The notes under the pieces are model-generated. The model worked only from the letters and a program-made list of their open reading frames with translations. It made no database searches and had not been told where the DNA came from. Both the position numbers and the translations under genes were made by a program. Positions 16,783 through 24,247 of a DNA stretch of 46,005 nucleotides are shown in pieces. Position 1 is the stretch's first letter. The number at the start of each line of letters is the position of its first letter. Location of the stretch: contig JAGNZC010000021.1 of assembly GCA_017984635.1 (NCBI GenBank), positions 1-46,005 of the forward strand, written 5' to 3'. Source of the stretch: Crocinitomicaceae bacterium (lineage in GTDB: Bacteria > Bacteroidota > Bacteroidia > Flavobacteriales_D > Crocinitomicaceae).

Positions 16783-17457
16783 ATGGAAACTATTTTAGAA
16801 GCGAAGCAAATCAATAAGTTCTTTACGGAACCAGAAGAAATTCAAATATTAAAGGATGTTTCTTTTAAAGTTGAAAAAGGCGAATTTGTTTCCATTATGG
16901 GGAAATCTGGTTGTGGAAAATCAACGTTGCTATACATTTTATCGACGATGGACACTAATTACACCGGTGAATTGTATTTAGATCATCAATTGATTACAGG
17001 ACTTCCAGCTAATCAATTGTCGTGTATTCGTAATGAGAAAATAGGCTTTGTTTTTCAATTTCATTACTTGTTAGCTGAATTTACTGTTTTAGAAAATGTG
17101 ATGTTGCCCGCTAAAAAATTAGGGTTGAAATCGCAGGATGAAATTGAACACGATGCCATTGAAAAATTGAAGTTATTGGGAATAGAAGATCAAGCATTGA
17201 AGTTGTCAAGTAGAATTTCAGGTGGGCAAAAACAACGCGTTGCCATAGCGCGTGCCTTGATAAACAATCCTTCCATTATAATGGGGGATGAACCAACTGG
17301 AAATTTAGATAGTAAAAATGCGGCGAATGTTTTTTCAATTTTTAAAGACCTTTCAACACTCGAAAATTTATCTTTATTGATCGTGACGCATGATGAAGAT
17401 TTCGCTAATAAAACGGATCGAATTATTACAATGGGCGATGGAGCCATCATTTTATAA
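16783..17457 (+). CDS. ABC transporter ATP-binding protein (LolD/MacB type)
   Basis: The open frame begins at 16759, inside the permease gene, but the ATG at 16783 right after the permease stop gives the normal start (METILEAKQINKFF, 224 residues). Walker A is GKSGCGKST (40-48), the Q-loop is near FQFHYLL (91-97), the signature is ISGGQKQR (145-152), and Walker B is IIMGDEP (165-171), followed by the D-loop 'TGNLDS' and the H-loop 'IVTHDED'. It energises the 15522-16781 permease. No terminator hairpin is obvious in the 103 bases that follow. Confidence 0.93.
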   Translation: METILEAKQINKFFTEPEEIQILKDVSFKVEKGEFVSIMGKSGCGKSTLLYILSTMDTNYTGELYLDHQLITGLPANQLSCIRNEKIGFVFQFHYLLAEFTVLENVMLPAKKLGLKSQDEIEHDAIEKLKLLGIEDQALKLSSRISGGQKQRVAIARALINNPSIIMGDEPTGNLDSKNAANVFSIFKDLSTLENLSLLIVTHDEDFANKTDRIITMGDGAIIL

Positions 17458-17503
17458 TGCTATAAACAAACTTAAAAATGATGTAAATCTTAGTTAAAAA
17501 ATT

Positions 17504-17511
17504 TATATTTG
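17504..17511 (+). promoter_or_regulatory. Candidate -7 box (TATATTTG) of the MBOAT operon
   Basis: TATATTTG matches TAnnTTTG, 49 bases before the MBOAT ATG. There is no clear -33 TTG. Confidence 0.45.
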
Positions 17512-17560
17512 TTTTTAATAAATATTTATTTCTTATTAAGTATTTGATTTATAGTTTTTT

Positions 17561-18970
17561 ATGGTTTTCAGTTCAATTATTTTCTTATTTTTCTTTCTAG
17601 TAGCAGTATTAGCTGTTTATTTTTTATCACCAGGAATTCGTATTAAGAATTTCGTTTTAATGATTTTCAGTTTACTGTTTTATGCTTGGGGAGAAGGAGA
17701 GTTAGTATTGTTAATGGTACTTTCTTCCTTGTTTAATTATGGAATAGCATTTTGGATTGATCTAAAAAGGGCTACAAAAATTCCATTAATAATTGGGATA
17801 GCAATCAATTTAATTGTATTAATTTATTACAAATATATTGGATTATTAGTTGGAAGTTTTGACAATCTATTTGGCACTCATTTCAACAATGGAATTAACA
17901 TACATTTACCGATTGGAATTTCATTTTTTACATTCCATTCAATGTCATACATCATTGATATTTACAAGAAAAAAACGGGTATTCAAAAAAATCCGTTAAA
18001 TATGATTTTATACATTTCATTGTTTCCACAATTAGTTGCAGGTCCAATTGTTCGTTATTCAGAGATTGAACATGAAATAATGCATCGAACCCATACATTA
18101 TTGAATTTTGTAAACGGGACAAAGCGTTTTTGTTTGGGATTAGCGAAAAAGGTATTGATTGCAAATGTGTTGGGAGAAATTGCGGATGAGTTATTTTCAA
18201 TGCAACCGAATGAAATGTATTTTGCCACAAGTTGGTTTGCAATTATTGCATATTCACTTCAAATATATTTTGATTTTTCCGGGTATTCAGATATGGGTAT
18301 TGGATTGGGGCAAGTGTTTGGATTTCATTTCCCTGAGAACTTCAATTTCCCTTATATTGCGAAGAGTATAAAAGAGTTTTGGAGAAGATGGCACATGACT
18401 TTGTCACGCTGGTTTAGAGATTATTTATACATTCCACTAGGAGGTAGCCACAAAGGAAACTATAGAACTTATTTTAATTTATTCATTGTCTTTTTTGCAA
18501 CAGGTTTATGGCATGGTGCCACATGGAATTTTGTTTTATGGGGTTTATTTCATGGGTTATTTTTAATTATTGAACGTTTAGGTTTTGAAAAAACCTTGAA
18601 TAAAGCACCCGTTCTAGGCCATGTTTATACACTTTTAGTAGTTGTTTTTGCATGGGTATTGTTTAGAATACCATCATTTGAAGAAGCGATTAATTTTTAT
18701 CGTTCTTTATTTTTATTTGAGCCAATAGCTTCAAAAATGAGGTTTATGAGATGGGTTGGATCTGAGCAAATTATAATTTTTATATCCGCAATATTCTTAA
18801 GTATGCCTATTAGAGGCAAAATTGAGTCAGTAAAATTGAAGATTCGTAATTCATTAGTTATAGAAATTTGGGATTATTCTGCGATGGTGTTTTATTTCAT
18901 TTTACTTTTATTAAGTATTATGTCCATTTCTTCAACTACTTATAATCCATTTATTTATTTTAGATTTTAA
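17561..18970 (+). CDS. MBOAT family polysaccharide O-acyltransferase (AlgI-like)
   Basis: The 469-residue polytopic protein has about ten or more transmembrane segments and the MBOAT core. 'LPIGISFFTFHSMSYIIDIY' is at 117-136, 'FDFSGYSDMGIGLGQVFGFHFPENF' near 238-261, 'FWRRWHMTLSRWF' at 273-285, and the catalytic histidine region 'GLWHGATWNFVLWGLFHG' (His318, His331). Such AlgI/PatA/DltB-type enzymes move acyl groups across the inner membrane to a periplasmic partner. The next gene encodes an AlgJ-like SGNH protein, so the pair probably O-acetylates a surface polysaccharide, perhaps the one made by the 24248-31549 locus (inference). Confidence 0.92.
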   Translation: MVFSSIIFLFFFLVAVLAVYFLSPGIRIKNFVLMIFSLLFYAWGEGELVLLMVLSSLFNYGIAFWIDLKRATKIPLIIGIAINLIVLIYYKYIGLLVGSFDNLFGTHFNNGINIHLPIGISFFTFHSMSYIIDIYKKKTGIQKNPLNMILYISLFPQLVAGPIVRYSEIEHEIMHRTHTLLNFVNGTKRFCLGLAKKVLIANVLGEIADELFSMQPNEMYFATSWFAIIAYSLQIYFDFSGYSDMGIGLGQVFGFHFPENFNFPYIAKSIKEFWRRWHMTLSRWFRDYLYIPLGGSHKGNYRTYFNLFIVFFATGLWHGATWNFVLWGLFHGLFLIIERLGFEKTLNKAPVLGHVYTLLVVVFAWVLFRIPSFEEAINFYRSLFLFEPIASKMRFMRWVGSEQIIIFISAIFLSMPIRGKIESVKLKIRNSLVIEIWDYSAMVFYFILLLLSIMSISSTTYNPFIYFRF

Positions 18971-18999
18971 ATTAAATAGTAAAAATTTACTAAATTCTT

Positions 19000-20619
19000 A
19001 TGAACTCAAAGAACAACATTTATAGAATTATTTCAATTATTTTTATTGTTTTAGGCACCTATTTTTTAATTTCAAAAAATGGAACAACAAAACAAAAATC
19101 AAGAACGGGTTCTACATTATTGAATATTGGTTTAAATGTTTCTACTAAAAATGTTCCAATACAAATTTCTTTTCTCGATGAAAACAATAAAGTAAACAAA
19201 CGAAACTTATTGAGTTCTGAGCTGAAAAATCAAGTCTTTATAGTTGAATTCCCTCAAGTTAAAATTCTAAAAAACCTTGAAATTAAATTGAAAGGTGTGT
19301 CTGATTTTGATATTAGAACAATTAATATTTCATCCGGAGATTTTACTAAAAATATTTCATCAGATGATTTGAAACAGAATGTTGTTTTATTAAATTCCAT
19401 CAAGAAAAACACCGATTACAATTTAAAAATAAAAACGAATGATACTTCTCATTTTTTTGGTATCAGATTAAATGAGGACATAAACATGAAATCTGAAAAT
19501 AACACGTGGATGTTTGGATTGATGTTTGGATTTATATTTTTAATAATTACAACTACATTATTATATTACCATAGAGATAATGCTAAGCAGGTTCTTGTTG
19601 GTATGTTAATTGCAAGTTTCTTAGCTGGTGTAATAAAATTTTACATGAAATACATGCAAGAGGAAGTTGTTAATTATACGATTGAACTTCAAATTGAAAA
19701 AACTAAGAAAAAAGTTATTTATTCAAGACTTTATTACTCAGATAATAATACATTTGATTTACATAATGTCATTTTGGACACATTAATCAAAAAAAAATCA
19801 TCAAAAATTCTTTTTAGACTCCCTTCAAAATTAACGCGTTACGTTCGATTCAATTTGCCTAAAAATGACACGTTAGTTATTAAATCAATTAATTTTTCAA
19901 ATTTTTTAGGGAATAACATCATTTCTAATCATGAAATAAATAACTACTTTAGTTTACAAAACAATGTTCAATCCTTTAAAGATAAGAATGGTAAATTGAC
20001 ATTTGTAACAGGAAAGTTTGATCCGTACATTATTTTGACAAAAACAGATTTTCAAGATAAAATGACAGCTTTTCAATATAAAATTATTGATTATCCTTCT
20101 TGGGGAACTGCTTTGTTATTATTTATCTTTTTACCATTTTTATGTTCACCAAAAAACAGGAAAAATAAAATTTACATAATATTATTTTGTTCAATAATTA
20201 GTATTCCTTCATTTTCAATGTTATTAAAATTAAATACTGTTGTTTTAGAAAGTGAAAAAAGATTTGCAAGTCAATTTCCTGAAAGTAGTGTGTTGAATTT
20301 TAAAGTTTTTAAAACCGAATTAAATGATTACATAAATGATCAATTTGGAAGTCGATCTGTTGTTATTTCTAAGTGGAATACATTAAGAATTTTGCTATAT
20401 AATCAAACAAGTCGATATAGTCCAGTTGTTATCGGAAGAAATGGTTGGTTATATTACGTTTCTAATGGAGTTAAGGAGCAATATGAAAATAAATTTCCTT
20501 GTAACTACAAAAACACTTCAAAAAATGAAAAAAGTTTTAGAAGAAAGGCATTTTTGGTTAAAGAATCAAGGGATAGATTATTATTTAGTTATTCCAGCAA
20601 TGTCATTAACTACATATGA
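19000..20619 (+). CDS. AlgJ-like protein, N-terminal part of a frameshifted gene
   Basis: The 539-residue frame has an N-terminal membrane segment (about 8-25), a beta-rich extracytoplasmic region, two more helices (about 170-188 and 198-214), another extracytoplasmic region, two helices (about 372-386 and 393-412), and then the start of an AlgJ/AlgX-like SGNH domain: 'ESEKRFASQFPE', 'YINDQFGSRSVVISKWN', 'VVIGRNGWLYY' (about 478-486). Past about residue 503 the frame reads unrelated sequence and stops at 20619. The rest of the domain continues in the +1 frame (next entry). Dropping one A from the A5 run at 20509-20513 or the A6 run at 20520-20525 gives one 769-residue protein. It is 29 bases after the MBOAT gene, in the same operon. 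Confidence 0.8.
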   Translation: MNSKNNIYRIISIIFIVLGTYFLISKNGTTKQKSRTGSTLLNIGLNVSTKNVPIQISFLDENNKVNKRNLLSSELKNQVFIVEFPQVKILKNLEIKLKGVSDFDIRTINISSGDFTKNISSDDLKQNVVLLNSIKKNTDYNLKIKTNDTSHFFGIRLNEDINMKSENNTWMFGLMFGFIFLIITTTLLYYHRDNAKQVLVGMLIASFLAGVIKFYMKYMQEEVVNYTIELQIEKTKKKVIYSRLYYSDNNTFDLHNVILDTLIKKKSSKILFRLPSKLTRYVRFNLPKNDTLVIKSINFSNFLGNNIISNHEINNYFSLQNNVQSFKDKNGKLTFVTGKFDPYIILTKTDFQDKMTAFQYKIIDYPSWGTALLLFIFLPFLCSPKNRKNKIYIILFCSIISIPSFSMLLKLNTVVLESEKRFASQFPESSVLNFKVFKTELNDYINDQFGSRSVVISKWNTLRILLYNQTSRYSPVVIGRNGWLYYVSNGVKEQYENKFPCNYKNTSKNEKSFRRKAFLVKESRDRLLFSYSSNVINYI

Positions 20620-21310
20620 AGAATACTTACCTAAAAGTATAATGCGTTCAGATAATAAACCAAAATTAGATCAAATTTATGATTATTTGAAATCTACTAA
20701 TTCGCCAGTAAAATTTATTGATTTAAGAAAACCAATTTTTGATGCTAAAGAAAAAGAGGAAGATGATCTCTACTATAAATCGGATAGTCACTGGAATCAT
20801 TTAGGGGCATATTATGGATATAGAGCAATGTATGAAAGAATTCGTTTAGATCATCCTGAATTTGAAAAACCAAAAAACAAAAGTGATTTTGATTGGAAAA
20901 AATTCAATACTACTGAAGGTGACTTAGCATTTTTACTTTCATTAAAAAATAAATATTTGAGAGAGGAGATACTACCAATTCCAAAAAAAGGGCGAAAGTA
21001 TCATGAAGTTAAATCATTGTTTTATCCAACATATAGTGGAATTCAATCTATTAGAACATATGTTGTTAAAAACCCTAAACTTCCTAAATTATTAATAAGT
21101 AGGGATTCCTACTCTAATTTTTTCGTTCCGTTTTTAAGTGATCATTTTCAGAGAAGTGTTTACTTGTGGACAACTAAATTTGATGCACAAATAATTAAAG
21201 ATGAAAAACCAACGATCGTAATTACTGAAATTTTAGATCGATTTACTTTGGATTTACAAAAGCCTAATCCTTCTATTGTTAGTAAAGAATTAAAATCAAT
21301 TAAAAAATAG
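20483..21310 (+). CDS. AlgJ-like SGNH domain, C-terminal part of the frameshifted gene
   Basis: This frame (open from 20426) carries the remainder of the SGNH-like domain. 'KVLEERHFWLKNQGIDYYLVIPAM' is followed by 'YEEYLPKSIMR', the catalytic pair Asp/His in 'YYKSDSHWNHLGAYYGY' (about 20775-20820) and the Ser in 'LLISRDSYSNFFVPFLSDHF' (about 21090-21140). These match the Asp, His and Ser of AlgJ/AlgX O-acetyltransferases. Family similarity begins only after the frameshift, so neither ATG (20426, 20483) is likely to be a true start. Its stop is 2 bases from the convergent U32 gene. All catalytic residues are intact, which favours a recent lesion or a sequence error. Confidence 0.75.
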   Translation: MKINFLVTTKTLQKMKKVLEERHFWLKNQGIDYYLVIPAMSLTTYEEYLPKSIMRSDNKPKLDQIYDYLKSTNSPVKFIDLRKPIFDAKEKEEDDLYYKSDSHWNHLGAYYGYRAMYERIRLDHPEFEKPKNKSDFDWKKFNTTEGDLAFLLSLKNKYLREEILPIPKKGRKYHEVKSLFYPTYSGIQSIRTYVVKNPKLPKLLISRDSYSNFFVPFLSDHFQRSVYLWTTKFDAQIIKDEKPTIVITEILDRFTLDLQKPNPSIVSKELKSIKK

Positions 21311-21312
21311 TT

Positions 21313-23187
21313 TTATTTTAATTGTATTTCTTGTTCGATAAATTCTAGTTCAGCATCTTTTTCCCAGATTTCCATTTCGCATGGTTTGCAATTGAATTTT
21401 AATTTGTATTCATTATCTCCGTGCTTTAAAGACAATGGTTCAACAACTTTTTCTCCCATGGTATCACGTTGGAAACGAGCACATTTACCCAATTCATATT
21501 TCACACAATATTTGGTTACCATAACGCGTGATTTCCCCGGATCCCATTGGATTTCAAATGCTTTTTCTATTTCAGTAACGCCGTGTCGTTGATAAAAAGC
21601 ACGCGCCATTTTATTAGAAACATTGTAGGTGAAATCTAATTCTTTCACAGGATAAGGATGATCCGTTTTTTTCAATTGAAATTCTTCGCGAACGTATTCT
21701 TTTACACGGACATCCATCAATTTCTCCAAAACAAATCTTCTCATTTCATTGATTTTAGAAGTAGGAATGAACCAGTTTTCTGAAAACTCAATATTGATAG
21801 TATCAACGATAAATGGCGTGTTTCCTGTTTTAGAAAGGTTTTTCTTCAATTCTTCTAAAATAACATTCCCTTTTGTTGATGGTGTTTTTTCATTTTCTAT
21901 CGATATGTAAGTCGTGTGGCCATCTTCATCGATTACGATTAATTCAAATCCAGTCGCTGTTTCTTTTAAGGAGAATGTCACACCGATTTTACGAATCGTT
22001 GCATCTTCACGTTCCACTAATTTGTTGAATGCAGCGTCAGAATTACGATAGATTTCTGTTCCAACAGGTATTTCTTTGTAATTATTTGGAATCACAAAAC
22101 TGTTCAATACAACATTTACTTGAATTCCATCTGATTCATTTGCCGAATTGATAAAATAGAGTCCGTCACCATTGTTTAAATCATCTGCATTTTCAATGAA
22201 ATAACCTTTTGGTGTAACCTCTGTAATTTTCCCAATGTATTGACCTTTCGATTTTGGACTTTCCCACGAACCAATTTTCTCTTTTCTTTGATTCACAAAG
22301 TAATCTGTATAGCCCCTGTTAAAACTTCGATCCATTTGCGGTTCAAAATTGAAAATGGTTCTTCCAGAAGATGCTTTAACGAATTGATCATTTTCAGCTA
22401 AATAGGTATCTAGTTTTTGACGTAAATAGGAAACATTATTTTTCACGTATACCAAATCTTTTAAGCGACCTTCAATTTTAAACGAAGTGATTCCTGCTTC
22501 AATTAAATTCGGTAATTGATCTGATAAATCTAAATCTTTAATGGACAATAAATGACTACTTTCGATTAAAGTTGTACCTGTTCCGTCTTTTAATTCATAA
22601 GGTAATCGACAATTTTGAGCACATGAACCTCTGTTGGCGCTTCTTTCTCCGCCTGCGATACTCATGTAACAATTGCCACTGAATGCTACGCACAATGCAC
22701 CAGAAACGAAGAATTCTAATTCTACATCTGTTGCTTCGTGTATTTCTTTAATTTGATCTAAGTTTAATTCTCGGGCTAAAACAACGCGTTGCATTCCAGC
22801 GTCTTTCAAAAATTTAACGTGTTTAGGATCTCTATTATTTGCTTGTGTACTTGCATGAATGACAATAGGAGGAAGGTCCATTTCAAAAATCGCCATATCT
22901 TGAACAATCAATGCATCTACACCGATTGCATATAATTCGTGAATCATTTTCTGACAATCTTCTAATTCATTGTCATATAAGATAGTATTCACAACAACAA
23001 ATACTTGAGCTTTAAACAAATGAGCATAGTTAACTAATTCTGCGATGTCTTCGATTGGATTTGTAGCATTTGAGCGCGCACCATAACTAGGAGCACCAAT
23101 GTATACGGCATCTGCACCTGCATTGATTGCAAACATACCTTGGTATAAATTTTTTGCAGGGGCTAGAATTTCAACTTTCTTTTTCAT
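21313..23187 (-). CDS. Peptidase U32 family protein (RlhA/YdcP-like)
   Basis: The 624-residue protein has the U32 TIM-barrel: 'ILAPAKNLYQGMFAINAGADAVYIGA' (7-32), 'ARSNATNPIEDIAELVNYAH' and 'VLARELNLDQIKEIHE'. The cluster-binding cysteines C166, C173, C189 and C193 lie in 'SGALCVAFSGNCYMS...RGSCAQNCR'. A long C-terminal part has two further Cys groups (YCVKYELGKC and KFNCKPCE). Length and order resemble RlhA (YdcP), which hydroxylates C2501 of 23S rRNA, more than the ~450-residue tRNA hydroxylase TrhP (YegQ). So a role in RNA hydroxylation is likelier than proteolysis, but the exact target is inference. It appears monocistronic. Confidence 0.88.
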   Translation of the reverse strand: MKKKVEILAPAKNLYQGMFAINAGADAVYIGAPSYGARSNATNPIEDIAELVNYAHLFKAQVFVVVNTILYDNELEDCQKMIHELYAIGVDALIVQDMAIFEMDLPPIVIHASTQANNRDPKHVKFLKDAGMQRVVLARELNLDQIKEIHEATDVELEFFVSGALCVAFSGNCYMSIAGGERSANRGSCAQNCRLPYELKDGTGTTLIESSHLLSIKDLDLSDQLPNLIEAGITSFKIEGRLKDLVYVKNNVSYLRQKLDTYLAENDQFVKASSGRTIFNFEPQMDRSFNRGYTDYFVNQRKEKIGSWESPKSKGQYIGKITEVTPKGYFIENADDLNNGDGLYFINSANESDGIQVNVVLNSFVIPNNYKEIPVGTEIYRNSDAAFNKLVEREDATIRKIGVTFSLKETATGFELIVIDEDGHTTYISIENEKTPSTKGNVILEELKKNLSKTGNTPFIVDTINIEFSENWFIPTSKINEMRRFVLEKLMDVRVKEYVREEFQLKKTDHPYPVKELDFTYNVSNKMARAFYQRHGVTEIEKAFEIQWDPGKSRVMVTKYCVKYELGKCARFQRDTMGEKVVEPLSLKHGDNEYKLKFNCKPCEMEIWEKDAELEFIEQEIQLK

Positions 23188-23269
23188 TTAGTTATTTTGC
23201 TTACAAAAATCATCATTTATTTTTATGAAACCAAACAAGCGTTTAGATTAACGCTGTATTTAAGTTAAA

Positions 23270-24133
23270 TTATTCCTTTGCTCCGTTTTGTTTTGCAGTT
23301 TCTACCCATAAATCAATAAGATTTTTGGTTGATGCTCCGATTGAATGTGCTGCAAACAGTGCTAGAGCCATTAATTCGATTGCTTTTGTTCTTATTTGAT
23401 TTACTGAAAGTGATTCTTCCAGTTGATATTGAATGGTTTTTTGTATCAGCTCAAAGTGTTGTTGCGCAAAAGAAGCTGGCGAATGTTCAATAAATGAAAT
23501 CATAGGAATTGTGTAAAGATCTATCCATTCTTGAGATAAATAAGCAGCAATCTCAATAGGGGAGAGCGTTCCCATTTTTCGCCAAGTTTGTAAGGTGATA
23601 ACATCTCCACTCGTTGCTAATTCGGTCTCAAGTAAAAGGATAAATGCAATATCTGCACAGTTTTGCATGATTTCGAGATAGGCATCTTGCGCTTGTTCAT
23701 GGTTATGTGTTTCTTGCCCTTTTATATAGTCATCTACGCGTAAATAGGGTAAATTTTTAACTTCTGGACATCCATTTAAACAAGGAAAAAGATTACCCTC
23801 ATAAAAATAGCTGCTATTATTTTCTTGTATTAGTCTGCCAATTGGAAATAAACGACAAGCCAAAGGTCTGCCATTGTGAACACTGCATCCTTTGTTTTCA
23901 ATGTACTGACTGCACGATTTTTGATTATTGAATCCAACTACACCATCAAACAATAATCTAGTCCCGTGTAAATCACAAAATTGGTCTCTGAAATCACGAG
24001 TAGAAATGTTTTTTTCATGAGCTATAGCAGCTAATTCCCATGGATTAACCAGTACTTGATTGCCAAAACAACACGTTCCTTTTCTTGAGCATGTTAATGG
24101 CAATTCATCTGATAAGTGGAGTATTTTCTTCAT
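23270..24133 (-). CDS. YkgJ family cysteine-cluster protein
   Basis: The 287-residue cytoplasmic protein has the YkgJ/UPF0153 cysteine pattern in its first 100 residues: C15, C21-C22 (TCSRKGTCCFGN), C74, C83 and C93 (QKSCSQYI, KGCSVHNGRPLACRLFPIG). These residues probably bind a Zn or Fe-S cluster. The C-terminal ~190 residues are helical and without a recognised domain. The biochemical role of the family is not established. A 20-bp inverted repeat (24136-24155) lies 3 bases before its ATG and may control it. It is separated by 83 bases from the U32 gene on the same strand. Confidence 0.88.
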   Translation of the reverse strand: MKKILHLSDELPLTCSRKGTCCFGNQVLVNPWELAAIAHEKNISTRDFRDQFCDLHGTRLLFDGVVGFNNQKSCSQYIENKGCSVHNGRPLACRLFPIGRLIQENNSSYFYEGNLFPCLNGCPEVKNLPYLRVDDYIKGQETHNHEQAQDAYLEIMQNCADIAFILLLETELATSGDVITLQTWRKMGTLSPIEIAAYLSQEWIDLYTIPMISFIEHSPASFAQQHFELIQKTIQYQLEESLSVNQIRTKAIELMALALFAAHSIGASTKNLIDLWVETAKQNGAKE

Positions 24134-24135
24134 TG

Positions 24136-24155
24136 AATCGTTAAAGTTAACGATT
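24136..24155. promoter_or_regulatory. Inverted repeat AATCGTTAA-AG-TTAACGATT before the YkgJ gene
   Basis: Two perfect 9-base arms with a 2-base spacer end 3 bases from the start codon. Part of the motif repeats again next to it (TTAACGATTTAACGA). It could be an operator, or an RNA hairpin that hides the translation start. Confidence 0.5.
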
Positions 24156-24247
24156 TAACGAATTACATTCACATGTCCATAAAAATGAAGTCTTCTATTA
24201 TAGCATCTTGATTCGTTGTATAATATTTCCCAATTATACGTGCCTTC

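Noticed and set aside
20505..20530. Programmed ribosomal frameshift in the AlgJ-like gene
   Set aside because: The A-runs could slip, but no stimulatory hairpin or stop-codon context is evident, and AlgJ-type genes are not known to use one; an indel or sequence error is simpler. Kept as a finding about the break itself.
23239..23255. AGCGTT/AACGCT hairpin between the YkgJ and U32 genes as a terminator
   Set aside because: The stem is only 6 bp and no U-run follows on the minus strand.
24218..24239. GTATAAT/ATTATAC hairpin after the large GT2 gene as a terminator
   Set aside because: The stem is AT-only apart from one G-C pair and is not followed by a U-run; support is too weak to annotate.
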